Shown here piece after piece: positions 44,625-53,981 of a DNA stretch of 64,000 nucleotides (position 1 is the stretch's first letter; each line of letters begins with the position of its first letter). The notes under the pieces were generated by a model. The model was given only the letters and a program-made list of their open reading frames with translations, had not been told where the DNA came from and did no database searches. Source of the DNA: Pseudomonas silvicola (GTDB taxonomy: Bacteria; Pseudomonadota; Gammaproteobacteria; Pseudomonadales; Pseudomonadaceae); contig NZ_CP093280.1 of assembly GCF_026651855.1 (NCBI RefSeq), positions 4,318,001-4,382,000 on the forward strand. The letters are read 5' to 3'. Made by a program: the position numbers and the translations under genes.

Positions 44625-45242
44625 TCAATCCAATCGCAGAACCGCATCAATCGGTTCTCCTCGTGTCAGCCGTTCAAGCAGTAACGGTTCGGCTTCATCG
44701 CTGTCCAGGGCCTGGTCAATGATGGCTGCAAGATGTTCTCCCGAACTGATCAACACGCCATTGTCGTCCCCCAGCACCCAGTCGCCCGGTCTGACGGGTA
44801 CGCCACCGCATCTTATCTCGACATTCTGTGCACTGCACGGGTCGCTGCGCAGTTTAGTGGTCAGCAAGCTGGTGCCTCGGGCGAACACAGGCAATCGTGC
44901 TGCGCGGAGTTCATTGAGATCGGTCACAAGCCCGTCGACGACTATGGCCTGGGCACCTTGGGCTGCGGCAGCGCAACTGGTGACGGCGCCGACGCAGGCA
45001 TGCTCGTGGTCGCCTTGCATGTCAATGACCAGCACATCACCTACCTGGAGCCAGGCGAGCGCTCGGTTGACTGCAAATGCGTCAGCATTTCCAACGCTAA
45101 CGGTACGAGCGCGACCAATCACTTTGATGCCACTGAGCTGAGCGCGAATGGCGGGGGAGACGAAGCCGTCCTCCAGGAAATGACCCAGAGTGGCAAAGCT
45201 TACGCGTTCGAGTTTTTCCCGCAATTGCTGTTCATTCATCAT
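44625..45242 (-). CDS. RraA-family protein (4-hydroxy-4-methyl-2-oxoglutarate aldolase-like)
   Basis: A 205-residue protein of the RraA fold. Key blocks are SFATLGHFLEDGFVSPAIRA, GRARTVSVGNADAF, VLVIDMQGDHEHACVGAVTSCAA and QAIVVDGLVTDLNELRAARLPVFARGTS. The VDGxxxD..E region contributes metal and substrate binding in HMG/CHA aldolases, which split branched 2-oxo acids into pyruvate plus a second product. Some family members instead inhibit RNase E, but this one ends a catabolic operon, so aldolase or decarboxylase chemistry is likelier. Its start overlaps the RidA stop by 4 bp. Confidence 0.87.
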   Translation of the reverse strand: MMNEQQLREKLERVSFATLGHFLEDGFVSPAIRAQLSGIKVIGRARTVSVGNADAFAVNRALAWLQVGDVLVIDMQGDHEHACVGAVTSCAAAAQGAQAIVVDGLVTDLNELRAARLPVFARGTSLLTTKLRSDPCSAQNVEIRCGGVPVRPGDWVLGDDNGVLISSGEHLAAIIDQALDSDEAEPLLLERLTRGEPIDAVLRLD

Positions 45243-45631
45243 GGTCGGGCCCCCGGTGGATCAATCAGCTCGGCCACGCAGTCGAGTTCAAGCGTCACGC
45301 CCCACAGCGACACACACACCGTTGTTCGAGCAGGGGGGGCATGTCCCAATACCTCTGTGTACACGCGGTTGAAGGGCTCCAGTTGCGCAGGGTCCGTCAG
45401 GTAGCCATTGACCTTGATGACGTGGTCGAAGTCGGAGCCCGCCGCAATCAGGATCGCTTCCAGGTTGCGCAGTGTCTGGCGGACTTGTTCCTCGAAAGTG
45501 TCAGGTTGTGAGTCGAAGTCCTCGCTCGCGGGAATCTGGCCGGCGGTAAACACCAAGTGGCCGCTGATAACGGCCTGCGAGTAGGGGCCCACAGGACCGA
45601 TGGTGCCAGGGGCGGCAGTGATACGTTTCAT
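45239..45631 (-). CDS. RidA/YjgF/UK114-family enamine or imine deaminase
   Basis: A 130-residue trimeric cytoplasmic protein. It has GPVGPYSQAVISGHLVFTAGQIP at the start, FEEQVRQTLRNLEAILIAAGSD in the middle and PARTTVCVSL-like sequence near the end, with the Arg of the RidA active site. It hydrolyses 2-aminoacrylate-like imines or, in pathway-linked members such as RutC, unstable enamines. Overlap with the RraA gene and linkage to an amidohydrolase suggest it deaminates an intermediate of this pathway. Confidence 0.9.
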   Translation of the reverse strand: MKRITAAPGTIGPVGPYSQAVISGHLVFTAGQIPASEDFDSQPDTFEEQVRQTLRNLEAILIAAGSDFDHVIKVNGYLTDPAQLEPFNRVYTEVLGHAPPARTTVCVSLWGVTLELDCVAELIDPPGARP

Positions 45632-45685
45632 GTAATACCTCGGTTTGGATGGCCCGCTTGCTTGGTTGGCAGGCGAGCCAAAGGG

Positions 45686-47011
45686 TCAGAGCAGGTCCAG
45701 GCTATAGCTGACGATGAGTCGTGTTTGATCCTGATTGGCGTCGGCCTGGGAGTGGAATACCCCCTGGCGCAGGCCCAGGCCAACACCTTTGAATGTGCCG
45801 CTTTGAATCACGTAATCCAGCGCCGCATCGCGCTCCCATTCGCTTTGATCCTGGCCTGAGGCTGTCTGAATGTGGTCGCCCTTGAGATAGACCATCGATG
45901 CACTGAGGCCAGGGACGCCCAGCGCCGCGAAGTCATAGGCATACTGCCCAAACCACGTCCGTTCGCCTGCACGGTTGAAGCTGGCGAGCAGACGGTCGGT
46001 GAACAGGTAAATGCTGGACCCACCTGCGCCCTTGCCGGTGATCGAGCCCTGGTTTAGCTGGGCGAAGTTGCTCCCCGACGAGACGCTTTGGTAGCCTGCG
46101 GTCAACGCATGGCCACCAAGGCTGTAGGTGAATATCGCGCTCCAGGTCTGGTTATCGATCTTGCCGTTGCTATCGTCCGTGTAGCCGCTGATCTTGTAGC
46201 CCTGGCTACGCCCTGAGGCACTGTCGTTGGCACCGCTGGAACGAGTATCGAAGTAGCGCAGATCAGTCTTCAGCGATTGGCCGTCACCCAGTGGCAGTAC
46301 ATTGAGCAGTCCGAAGAACTGCTGGGTGTAGTAGTCCTCCAGGTTTGCCGCGTAGTACTGCAAGGTAAGGTTCTTGCTGACCTTGTAGTCGGCGCCGGCG
46401 AATACAAAATCGTTGCTGGCGCGGGTACCACCGCTGACAGCGAGCCCGGTGCGGTCACTGGAGCCGCGGCTGGTAGTCTGGTTGATCCGGCCGCCGGTCA
46501 AGGTCAGATTGTCGATGTCATTGCTGGTCACCATCGCGCCGTTGAAGGTTTGTGGCAGCAAGCGACCATCGTTGCTCAGCAGCACTGGCAGCTTGGGTTG
46601 CAGGGTGCCGACCCGGGCCTCGGTCTTTGCGAAGCGAACTTTGGCGGTCAAGCCCAAGCGTGCCCATTCGCGGGCTGCGCCATCGCCGTCATTGGGTATC
46701 ATCGAGCTGCCAAGGTGGCGGCCCGGGCCGCTGTCCAGCGTTATACCCAGCAGGCCAAGCGCATCTACCCCAAAGCCTACGGTGCCGTCGGTGTAACCAG
46801 AGGTGTACTTGAGCATGAAGGCTTGCGCCCATTCTTCGGTCTTGCTTTGCCCGGCGCTGCCCGCCTGGTCGCGATAGTCGTTGTTGAAGTAGAAATTGCG
46901 CAGCCCCAAAGTGGCCTTGCTATCGGCAAAGAAATCAGCTGACGCGCTGCCGCTCAGCGACATCAACACGGCGCTGGTGCCCAGGCCCAGCAGATTCAGC
47001 GACTTGCTCAT
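45686..47011 (-). CDS. OprD-family outer-membrane porin
   Basis: A 441-residue porin. ATG 47011 begins the signal peptide (KSLNLLGLGTSAVLMSLSGSASA), followed by DSKATLGLRNFYFNNDYRD. OprD features: WAQAFMLKYTSGYTDGTVGFG, TLQPKLPVLLSNDGRLLPQTF, ERTWFGQYAYDFAALGVPGLS and the C-terminal beta signal. The region SSDRTGLAVSGGTRASNDF is an extracellular-loop candidate. It probably admits the acidic substrate of this operon, with inner-membrane import by the MHS transporter encoded next (52 bp upstream). Confidence 0.92.
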   Translation of the reverse strand: MSKSLNLLGLGTSAVLMSLSGSASADFFADSKATLGLRNFYFNNDYRDQAGSAGQSKTEEWAQAFMLKYTSGYTDGTVGFGVDALGLLGITLDSGPGRHLGSSMIPNDGDGAAREWARLGLTAKVRFAKTEARVGTLQPKLPVLLSNDGRLLPQTFNGAMVTSNDIDNLTLTGGRINQTTSRGSSDRTGLAVSGGTRASNDFVFAGADYKVSKNLTLQYYAANLEDYYTQQFFGLLNVLPLGDGQSLKTDLRYFDTRSSGANDSASGRSQGYKISGYTDDSNGKIDNQTWSAIFTYSLGGHALTAGYQSVSSGSNFAQLNQGSITGKGAGGSSIYLFTDRLLASFNRAGERTWFGQYAYDFAALGVPGLSASMVYLKGDHIQTASGQDQSEWERDAALDYVIQSGTFKGVGLGLRQGVFHSQADANQDQTRLIVSYSLDLL

Positions 47012-47063
47012 TGTATGGGTCCTGTTGTCGATCAGCGAAAGTGGTTTCAAGCGAGGAGTGAAC

Positions 47064-48395
47064 TCAGGCATGGTTGTCAGTCCGGGTCAGGTCACGTTTG
47101 AAGGTTTCGGTGAGCAGCAGCAGAGCAATCAGCGAGATGAGTGCAGAACCAATCATGTACCAGGCCACGGAGGAGCCTTTGCCTGTCCAGTTCAGCAGGG
47201 CTGTGGTGACCATGGGTGTCGCAGCGCTGCCCAGCAGGCCGGACAACATGTAGGCCACCGACAGACCCGAGTAACGCACGCGGGTGCCGAACAGCTCGGC
47301 AAGGAACGTTGCGATCGGCCCGTAGTTGGCAGCGAAGGCCGTCATCAGCAGCATGTAGCCCAGGAACACCATGGGCAGTTCGCGGGTGTCCATCAGCCAG
47401 AACATTGGGAACGCCACCAGGGCTTCGGCGACGATGCCGCCAATGATCACTGGCTTGCGACCGATACGATCGGAGAGGGCGCCGAAGGCTGGCAGCAGGA
47501 ATACGCACAACGCACAGGAGGCCAGCACCACGCTGAGCATCACTGGGCGGGTGAAGCCCAGGGTCTGGGTTCCATAGGTGAGGCCGAAGGCGACGATGAT
47601 GTTGAAGGAGGCACCGGTGGACATGGTGGCAATGCCGCCCAGCAGTACTTGCTTCCAGTATCTACGACAGATTTCCAGCAACGGTACCTTGACGGCCTGC
47701 TCGCTGGCCTGGGCCTGGTGAAAGGTAGGCGTTTCCGTGATGTTGAGGCGAATGTACAAGCCCACTGCGATCAACAGCGCACTGCCCAGGAAAGGAATGC
47801 GCCAGCCCCAGGCCAACAGGTCCTCGGGCGACAGCATGGCGGCGATCGCGAGGAACGCCAAGTTGGCAATCATGGTGCCGGCTGGCACGCCGATCTGCAC
47901 CCAGGAACCGTACAGACCGCGCTGGTTGGTAGGGGCATGTTCGACCGCCATCAGCACTGCGCCGCCCCATTCACCGCCCAGGGCCAAGCCCTGGATAATT
48001 CGCAGCGTCAGCAGTAGCGCCGGCGCCCAGATTCCGATGCTGGCATAGTCGGGCAGCAGGCCGATGGCAAAGGTTGCGGCGCCCATGGTCAACAGCGAAA
48101 TCAACAGCATGGATTTGCGCCCCAGCTTGTCACCGAAGTGGCCAAACAAGGCGGCGCCGATGATTCGGGCTCCATATGCCGAGGCAAAGGTCCCGAAGGC
48201 CAGCAATGTGCCGATCAGAGCATCGAAGGCGGGGAAGAAAATCTTGTTGAAGACCAACGCTGACGCCGTCGCGAAAACGAACAGGTCGTACCATTCGACG
48301 GTGGTGCCAATGACACTGGCGACCGCCACCTTTTTCATGTTGACCGGTGTGGCTTCGGTGGCCAGCGGGTCGGGAATGCACGCGGAACTGTTCAT
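47064..48395 (-). CDS. MFS metabolite:H+ symporter (MHS family)
   Basis: A 443-residue inner-membrane protein with 12 segments. MHS-family features: VIGTTVEWYDLFVFATASALVF at the start, YGARIIGAALFGHFGDKLGRKSML (motif A), GLALGGEWGGAVLMAVEHAP in segment 4 and LSDRIGRKPVIIGG in the central loop. Members such as KgtP, ProP, ShiA and CitA import organic acids with protons. It and the second MHS transporter at 51497-52792 are in the same operon, suggesting two related substrates. The 158-bp gap to the amidohydrolase gene has no second gene. Confidence 0.92.
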   Translation of the reverse strand: MNSSACIPDPLATEATPVNMKKVAVASVIGTTVEWYDLFVFATASALVFNKIFFPAFDALIGTLLAFGTFASAYGARIIGAALFGHFGDKLGRKSMLLISLLTMGAATFAIGLLPDYASIGIWAPALLLTLRIIQGLALGGEWGGAVLMAVEHAPTNQRGLYGSWVQIGVPAGTMIANLAFLAIAAMLSPEDLLAWGWRIPFLGSALLIAVGLYIRLNITETPTFHQAQASEQAVKVPLLEICRRYWKQVLLGGIATMSTGASFNIIVAFGLTYGTQTLGFTRPVMLSVVLASCALCVFLLPAFGALSDRIGRKPVIIGGIVAEALVAFPMFWLMDTRELPMVFLGYMLLMTAFAANYGPIATFLAELFGTRVRYSGLSVAYMLSGLLGSAATPMVTTALLNWTGKGSSVAWYMIGSALISLIALLLLTETFKRDLTRTDNHA

Positions 48396-48553
48396 GCCTT
48401 ATGTCTCCAAAATGAGCCAGTGCTCAGCGGATAATGTTTTTGATTGGCAGGTATTGCGTGGTGCGCGCGCCCGCGTCCGGGCGCTTGTTTATTGTTGGTT
48501 CGGGCCTCGACGTGCCCTGGATGCGGCGCTCCGGTTGCGCCGCAGTGGGACTA

Positions 48554-49783
48554 TCAGCGTTGCAGGCGCTCGATCACGGCGTTGAGCAGAACATCACATC
48601 CCTTGCGGGCGTCCTCCGGTATCACATCCTCTGCCTCGTTGTGGCTGAGGCCGCCGATGCAAGGGATGAAAATCAGGGTGGTAGGGCAATGGCGCGCCAG
48701 TAGAATCGCATCGTGTCCTGCACCACTGACGATGTCCTGATGTGGGTAGCCCAGCGCTTCGACGGCACGCCGCACGGCGCCGACGCAGTCGGCGTCAAAA
48801 GGGGTAGCCGGGCTCAACCAATGGCGATTGATGGTTAGTGTCAGGCCTCGGGTCTGAGCAACGTGCTTGAAGCGCGCCCGTACTTGCTGCTCCATGAGTG
48901 CGATCTGGGCATCATCGTGATGACGCAAGTCCACCGTAAAGCTGACCTGGCCGGCAATCGTGTTGCGCGATGATTTCGCAATATTGACCTGGCCGATGGT
49001 GACGAGGCCCTTGGGTGCAAAGTCATCGGCAAGGCTTTCCAGGCGGGCAGCCATGTCTGCTACACCGAAAAAAGCATCACGGCGCAGGTCCATCGGCGTG
49101 GTGCCCGCGTGGGCGCTCATGCCGGTAACGTTGATGTCCAGCCAGCAGATGGCCTGACCGCCGGTGACCACGCCCACGGGCAAACCGTTGTCCTCAAGGA
49201 TTGGGCCCTGCTCGATATGGGCCTCGAAATAGGCATCGAACGGGCGATTGAACGGCAGTTCACCGACGTGAGCCGTGCTGTCCAGGGCCTGGGCGACGCT
49301 GATACCGTCGGCGTCACGCGCATCCAGGGCGGTCTGCAAAGGCAGGGTCCCGGTAAAGACTGCGGACCCGAACATGGCTGGGGTGAAACGCGCGCCTTCT
49401 TCGTTGGTCCACACCGCGATCTCGATGGGGCGCTTGTTCTTCAAACCTTGTTCTGCGAGGCAGCGGACCACCTCCAGTCCACTGAGCACGCCGTAGATGC
49501 CATCGAACCGGCCGCCTTTGGGTTGGGTGTCCAGATGACTGCCCATGACGACCGGCGGAAGGCTGTCATCGGCACCGGGTAACCGGGCGAACAGGTTGCC
49601 GATGGCATCAAAGGCCAGGCTCATGCCTGCTTCCTTGCACCAACTCATGAACAGTTCGCGGCCTGCTTTGTCTTCACTGGAAAGCGCCAGGCGGCAGTTG
49701 CCCCCTTTCTCGGTTGCGCCGACCTGAGCCATGTCCATCAGGCTGCTCCACAGCCGTTCACCGTTGCAATTGAATACGTTCAT
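48554..49783 (-). CDS. M20-family N-carbamoyl-amino acid hydrolase/allantoate amidohydrolase-like enzyme
   Basis: A 409-residue metal-dependent amidohydrolase of the HyuC/AllC/UaaZ group. Metal-binding blocks: MGSHLDTQPKGGRFDGIYG (His, Asp), WTNEEGARFTPAMFGS (Glu) and FEAHIEQGPILE (His). The dimerisation domain has VTGMSAHAGTTPM, and the C-terminal metal His lies in SGAGHDAILLA. These enzymes split N-carbamoyl or ureido groups, releasing ammonia and CO2, or cut N-acyl bonds. The true substrate is not visible. It lies 19 bp after the 2-hydroxyacid dehydrogenase gene, within the operon. Confidence 0.9.
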   Translation of the reverse strand: MNVFNCNGERLWSSLMDMAQVGATEKGGNCRLALSSEDKAGRELFMSWCKEAGMSLAFDAIGNLFARLPGADDSLPPVVMGSHLDTQPKGGRFDGIYGVLSGLEVVRCLAEQGLKNKRPIEIAVWTNEEGARFTPAMFGSAVFTGTLPLQTALDARDADGISVAQALDSTAHVGELPFNRPFDAYFEAHIEQGPILEDNGLPVGVVTGGQAICWLDINVTGMSAHAGTTPMDLRRDAFFGVADMAARLESLADDFAPKGLVTIGQVNIAKSSRNTIAGQVSFTVDLRHHDDAQIALMEQQVRARFKHVAQTRGLTLTINRHWLSPATPFDADCVGAVRRAVEALGYPHQDIVSGAGHDAILLARHCPTTLIFIPCIGGLSHNEAEDVIPEDARKGCDVLLNAVIERLQR

Positions 49784-49802
49784 GCCTACCTCTCGTATTG
49801 CT

Positions 49803-50732
49803 TCAGTAGCCCTGCGAAGGGTCCACCAGGTTGTTCAGGGCCTCGCCGGCCAGCAATCGCCGAGTGTTGTCGGCGACTTGGCGGACGATGCAGTCATGAG
49901 CAGCGGCCGATGCCATATGCGGGGTGACCACAACGCCCGGCATTTGCCAAAGCGGGTGCTCCGCAGGCAGGGGTTCGTGTTCGAACACGTCCAGTACCGC
50001 GCCGCGGAGTTGGCCACTGGTCAATGCCTGCTGCAGGTCGTCGATCAGCACATGCTGGCCACGCCCACCGTTGACGATCGCCGCACCCGGAGCGAGTTTC
50101 GAAAAGGTTTTCTGGCAGAGGATGCCGTGGGTGGCCTCGGTCAGCGGCAGCAGGTTGATCAGCAGGTCAAGCCGATCGAGAAACTGATTAAACGATGAAT
50201 CGCCGTGACTGCAGGCTACTCCCGGCAATTGTCGGGCACTTCGTGACCAACCTCGTACGTCGTAACCGGCGCTGGCCAGATCGGCGGCGATTGCAGAGCC
50301 CAGCGAGCCCAGGCCCATGACCCCCACCTTGAATTGGCTTGCAGGCCGCTGTGGGTGACGCAGCCACAGGTTCTGACGCTGTTGCGCATTCACACGGTCA
50401 AAGTCGCGGTGGTAGTGCAGGACCGCCCAGCGCACATATTCGGTCATGCCGCGCCGGTGATCCGGATCGACCACACGACACACAGGCACCAATGGGGCGC
50501 TGGGGTCGGTACTTAGGTGGTCGACCCCGGCGGCAACTGAGTGCACCAGGCGCAGGCGAGGCAAACGGCCCAAGCTTCCGGCCGGCGGGTACCAGCAGGC
50601 GGCAACTTCCGCTTCGGCTGCTTCTGGGGCGTCCGCGAGTGCAACCTTCAGCGCTGGCGCGTGCTCGGCGAACGCTTTTTGCAGTTGGCCCAGCAACACG
50701 GTATCGCGGCTGAGCAGCACGATGGTGGTCAT
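49803..50732 (-). CDS. D-2-hydroxyacid dehydrogenase (GhrA-like)
   Basis: A 309-residue NAD(P) enzyme of the D-isomer-specific 2-hydroxyacid dehydrogenase family. Features: VGVMGLGSLGSAIAADLASAGY (nucleotide-binding GLGSLG), INLLPLTEATHGIL, NGGRGQHVLIDDLQQAL with the substrate Arg, VLDVFEHEPLPAEHPLW and TPHMAS with the catalytic His. It converts a 2-oxo acid to a 2-hydroxy acid or the reverse. Its start overlaps the aldolase gene stop by 4 bp (ATGA), so the two are tightly coupled. Confidence 0.9.
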   Translation of the reverse strand: MTTIVLLSRDTVLLGQLQKAFAEHAPALKVALADAPEAAEAEVAACWYPPAGSLGRLPRLRLVHSVAAGVDHLSTDPSAPLVPVCRVVDPDHRRGMTEYVRWAVLHYHRDFDRVNAQQRQNLWLRHPQRPASQFKVGVMGLGSLGSAIAADLASAGYDVRGWSRSARQLPGVACSHGDSSFNQFLDRLDLLINLLPLTEATHGILCQKTFSKLAPGAAIVNGGRGQHVLIDDLQQALTSGQLRGAVLDVFEHEPLPAEHPLWQMPGVVVTPHMASAAAHDCIVRQVADNTRRLLAGEALNNLVDPSQGY

Positions 50733-51484
50733 GAGCAGTACGACTCGCGCTGGTCTTCGATCAGACTCAAGGCCGCTTTCCAGCCAAGGTCGATGATTTC
50801 GCTGGCCTCATCTCGATCGAATTGTTCAGCGGTCAGGCGACAGACTTCCTCGTTCGGGTAGACCAGCTTCGCGTTCCCGGCCAGCGCTTGCACCTGTGCC
50901 TGACAGGCGCGCTCCAGGAAGTAGATTTCCTGGAACGCCTGGGCCACGCCGTTACCGCCCACCAATAGGCCGTGGTTACGCAGGATCATGGCCTTGTACG
51001 GCCCCAGGTCGGCAACCAGGCGAGCACGCTCATCCAGCGAAAGGGCAATGCCTTCGTAGGTGTGGTAGCCCAACTTGCCATAGAACTTCAACGCGTGCTG
51101 GCTGATTGGCAGTAGGCCTTGCTCTTGGGCTGCCACTGCCATGCCCGCAGCGGTGTGAGTGTGGATCACGCAGGTCAAGTCATGGCGGGCCATATGAATG
51201 GCGGAATGGACCACGAAACCCGCGGCGTTCACGCGGCTGCGCTCGCGATCACCATGGACGACCCTGCCATCGCGGTCGATCAGTACGAGGTCGCTGGCCT
51301 TCATGCGATCAAAGGCAACGCCATAGCGATTGATGAGGAAGTGGTGGTCCGGCCCGGGGACGCGCAGGGTAATGTGCGTGTCGATCAGGTCGGTCATGCG
51401 GTAGTAAGCCACCAGACGATACAAAGCGGCGAGTTCGCAGCGTGCCTGCCACTCCACGGGGCTGATAGTGTCTGAGTTATGCAT
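50729..51484 (-). CDS. Class II aldolase/adducin-family protein
   Basis: A 251-residue protein of the FucA/adducin fold. The zinc ligands are visible in CVIHTHTAAGMAVAA (HxH) and MILRNHGLLVGG (third His); the family blocks ITLRVPGPDHHFLINRYGVAFD and NAAGFVVHSAIHMARHDL are in place. The family catalyses retro-aldol cleavage or decarboxylation of sugar acids and hydroxy acids. It lies 12 bp after the first MHS transporter. With RraA in the same operon, the pathway may have two carbon-carbon cleavage steps. Confidence 0.9.
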   Translation of the reverse strand: MHNSDTISPVEWQARCELAALYRLVAYYRMTDLIDTHITLRVPGPDHHFLINRYGVAFDRMKASDLVLIDRDGRVVHGDRERSRVNAAGFVVHSAIHMARHDLTCVIHTHTAAGMAVAAQEQGLLPISQHALKFYGKLGYHTYEGIALSLDERARLVADLGPYKAMILRNHGLLVGGNGVAQAFQEIYFLERACQAQVQALAGNAKLVYPNEEVCRLTAEQFDRDEASEIIDLGWKAALSLIEDQRESYCS

Positions 51485-51496
51485 GTGAGCTCCTTG

Positions 51497-52792
51497 TTAA
51501 AGTGCCGAGGCTGGCTGGGCGATGGGGGCTTCGCGAAGGCGGGTAAGTCCACAGACGCCGAACAACGAAAGCCCGGCCAGCAGGCTGAAAAACAATGCCA
51601 GCGGCAGCCACTGGCCGGCGTAGTGGGAGGCGAGCAGCGTGCCGATGACGGGCGTGGTACCGCCGGCAATGGCACAGATCAATTGGTACGCCAGGGAGAT
51701 CCCGCTGTAGCGAAGGTGGGCTGGAAACGCCTGGGCCATATAGCCAGCGATCACGGCGTAGAGCCCTGACAGCGTGACCACGGCCATGGTGATACCCAGG
51801 GTCATCAACACCAGGTTGTGCGAACCGACCAGCAGGAACATGGGGTAGGGCATGGCGATCGACAGTAGGGCCGCCAACGTCAGGAATCGACCTTCGCCTA
51901 TTTTTTCAGCCAGCAGCGCACTGAGGGGTTGCGACAGAAATTGCAGAATCGTGACCACGAACAAGCAGTCCAGAATCGTGACCCTGGGAATGCCTTGGTA
52001 CTGGGTCACGTAAGTGATCATGAAGGTGTTGGTGAAAAAAAAGCCTGCCGACCCGATGGTGACGGCACAGGCTGCAAACAGGATCTGCCGCCAGCAAGTA
52101 CGCAGTACCTCCATGACCGGAAACTTAGCGGTCGCGCCGGTCTTGGCGACCTCTTTGAACTCCGGGGACTCATCAACGCCAAAGCGGATGAACAGACCGA
52201 TAAGCATCAACACGCCGCTGGCCAGGAAGGGCAGTCGCCAACCCCAGTCGACAAATTGCGCAGGCTCCAGGGAGGTAACCACGCGGAAGGCGATCAGAGC
52301 TAGCAGCAGGCCCGCAGGACTACCCAGCTGGGCAAAGGAGGCGTAGAAGGTTTTCCGACCTTTCGGGGCGTGCTCACTGGCCATCAGCACTGCACCACCC
52401 CACTCACCGCCTACCGAGATCCCTTGCACGATCCGCAAGGCTACCAAGCCGATCGGAGCCCAAATGCCAGCGCTGGCATAACTGGGCAGCAGACCAATAC
52501 CAGTGGTGGCAAGGCCCATGAGTACGATAGTCAGCAGGAGCATTTTCTTGCGGCCAAGGCGGTCACCCAGGTGGCCGAAGACAACGCCAGCCAAGGGGCG
52601 GGCGATGAAGCCGACCGCGAAGGTCCCAAACGCTGCAAGGGTGCTGAGCGCGGGGTCACCGCTGGGAAAAAAGACCTGACCAAGAATCAGCGCGGCTGCC
52701 GTGGCGTAGATATAGAAATCGTAGAACTCGATGGTCGTGCCCACGAAGGCGGCAGCGGCCGCGCGGCGCGGCTGAGTGCTTGAAGAGTGCAT
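51497..52792 (-). CDS. MFS metabolite:H+ symporter (MHS family), first gene of operon
   Basis: A 431-residue membrane protein with 12 segments. MHS markers: AFVGTTIEFYDFYIYATAAALI, FIARPLAGVVFGHLGDRLGRKKML and QGISVGGEWGGAVLMASEHAP. It is the promoter-proximal gene of the unit running down to 44625 and is divergent from the LysR-type gene at 52945 (152-bp gap), where the LysR operator should lie. It probably imports the inducing organic acid. Confidence 0.92.
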   Translation of the reverse strand: MHSSSTQPRRAAAAAFVGTTIEFYDFYIYATAAALILGQVFFPSGDPALSTLAAFGTFAVGFIARPLAGVVFGHLGDRLGRKKMLLLTIVLMGLATTGIGLLPSYASAGIWAPIGLVALRIVQGISVGGEWGGAVLMASEHAPKGRKTFYASFAQLGSPAGLLLALIAFRVVTSLEPAQFVDWGWRLPFLASGVLMLIGLFIRFGVDESPEFKEVAKTGATAKFPVMEVLRTCWRQILFAACAVTIGSAGFFFTNTFMITYVTQYQGIPRVTILDCLFVVTILQFLSQPLSALLAEKIGEGRFLTLAALLSIAMPYPMFLLVGSHNLVLMTLGITMAVVTLSGLYAVIAGYMAQAFPAHLRYSGISLAYQLICAIAGGTTPVIGTLLASHYAGQWLPLALFFSLLAGLSLFGVCGLTRLREAPIAQPASAL

Positions 52793-52944
52793 ACAAGGCC
52801 CTTTGTTTTTTTGACTTCTGGCAGGGTGCTAAGGCTGATCACGGTGCGCTCTATGGCGCTTGGCACCTTTATCCCTTAACCTTCATGATTATTCAATTTG
52901 CTAATACTTATTCTGATTATTAGCCAGATTACTGATGGTGAGTG

Positions 52945-53925
52945 ATGAGCGAAGAACAAGTGCCCGCTGCGGGCCAGGAATGGCTGGGTAGACGCTTTCT
53001 GCACGATCGGCTGGATTGGAACCTGCTGCGCACCTTCCTGACCATCGGCCAGGAAAAAAGCATCAGCCGTGCTGCGGCGCGCCTGCATCTCACCCAGTCA
53101 GCGGTCAGCCAGTCACTCAAGCGGCTGGAAGAGCAACTGGAGTGCGCCTTGATTTTGCGTCGCGGTCCGCGATTTGATTTGTCGCCGGCCGGCGAGGAGG
53201 TACTCCGCATCGCCCAGGAGATCTACGGCAACGTGTCGAGGTTGGCGGCGACGATCAAGACGCCTCAGGACGACGTGGTAGGCAAGGTTAGAATTCTTAC
53301 AATCAGCCAGGTGCAATCGGCGTTGTACGACGATTTCTTGATTCAGTTTCACCGTGACCATCCGCGTGTGGAGCTAGAGGTCGAGGTGCTTCGCAGTTCC
53401 GACATCCAAAGCTCGCTTAGCCAGAAAACCGCCACGGTTGGCCTGGGGCTGTGCCGTTTCGCCCAAGCGAAGCTTGAACGACGCCGTCTGTTGCGACAGC
53501 GGTATGCATTCTTCTGCGGTAAGCGGCACCGCCTTTTCGGACAGCGTCGGCTTCCCCTGGAAGCGCTGCAGGGTGAGAATTTCGTGAGTTTTACCAGCGA
53601 CCAGGTGGGGGGAAACCTTTCACCGATCACTATGTTTCGTGACCAGCAAGGCTTCACTGGCAAGATCGTCGCGTCATCATCCAGTTTCGAAGAAATCCGG
53701 CGACTGGTCATCGCCGGTTATGGCATCGGCTGTCTTCCGGAGCATTTGGTTGATGTCGACTTGCACAACGGGTTGTTGTGGCGCCTTCCACCCGCGGACG
53801 GAGTAGCTGATGTGGACGTTTATTTGATGTGGAATCGTGAACAGCGGATGAACCGTGCCGAATCGGTGTTCATCGAATCCCTGCAGGGCTTGCTCGAGGA
53901 TGTAGACGCCGTGCAGCTCTTGTAG
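52945..53925 (+). CDS. LysR-family regulator divergent from the MHS/aldolase operon
   Basis: A 326-residue LysR protein with a 25-residue N-terminal extension before the HTH (LDWNLLRTFLTIGQEKSISRAAARLHLTQSAVSQSLKRLEEQL, in part). The effector domain begins VRILTISQVQSALYDDFLIQF and includes RLVIAGYGIGCLPEHLVD. ATG 52945 is used; a GTG directly before it is also possible. Given its orientation it probably controls the operon 52792-44625. The ligand is unknown. Confidence 0.9.
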   Translation: MSEEQVPAAGQEWLGRRFLHDRLDWNLLRTFLTIGQEKSISRAAARLHLTQSAVSQSLKRLEEQLECALILRRGPRFDLSPAGEEVLRIAQEIYGNVSRLAATIKTPQDDVVGKVRILTISQVQSALYDDFLIQFHRDHPRVELEVEVLRSSDIQSSLSQKTATVGLGLCRFAQAKLERRRLLRQRYAFFCGKRHRLFGQRRLPLEALQGENFVSFTSDQVGGNLSPITMFRDQQGFTGKIVASSSSFEEIRRLVIAGYGIGCLPEHLVDVDLHNGLLWRLPPADGVADVDVYLMWNREQRMNRAESVFIESLQGLLEDVDAVQLL

Positions 53926-53947
53926 AGTGGTCCCATCCACTGAGTCC

Positions 53948-53966
53948 GCCCGAAGCGAATTCGGGC
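53948..53966. terminator. Hairpin between convergent lysR and lrp genes
   Basis: GCCCGAA-gcgaa-TTCGGGC, a perfect 7-bp stem, lies in the 56-bp gap between convergent stops. It is short of T residues on both strands. Confidence 0.5.
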
Positions 53967-53981
53967 AGGTTCTCGCCAGCG

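Noticed and set aside
48467-48484. GCGCCCG-cgtc-CGGGCGC hairpin in the gap between the amidohydrolase and MHS genes
   Set aside because: T-rich sequence follows on the plus strand only, whereas the genes run on the minus strand; no clear function.
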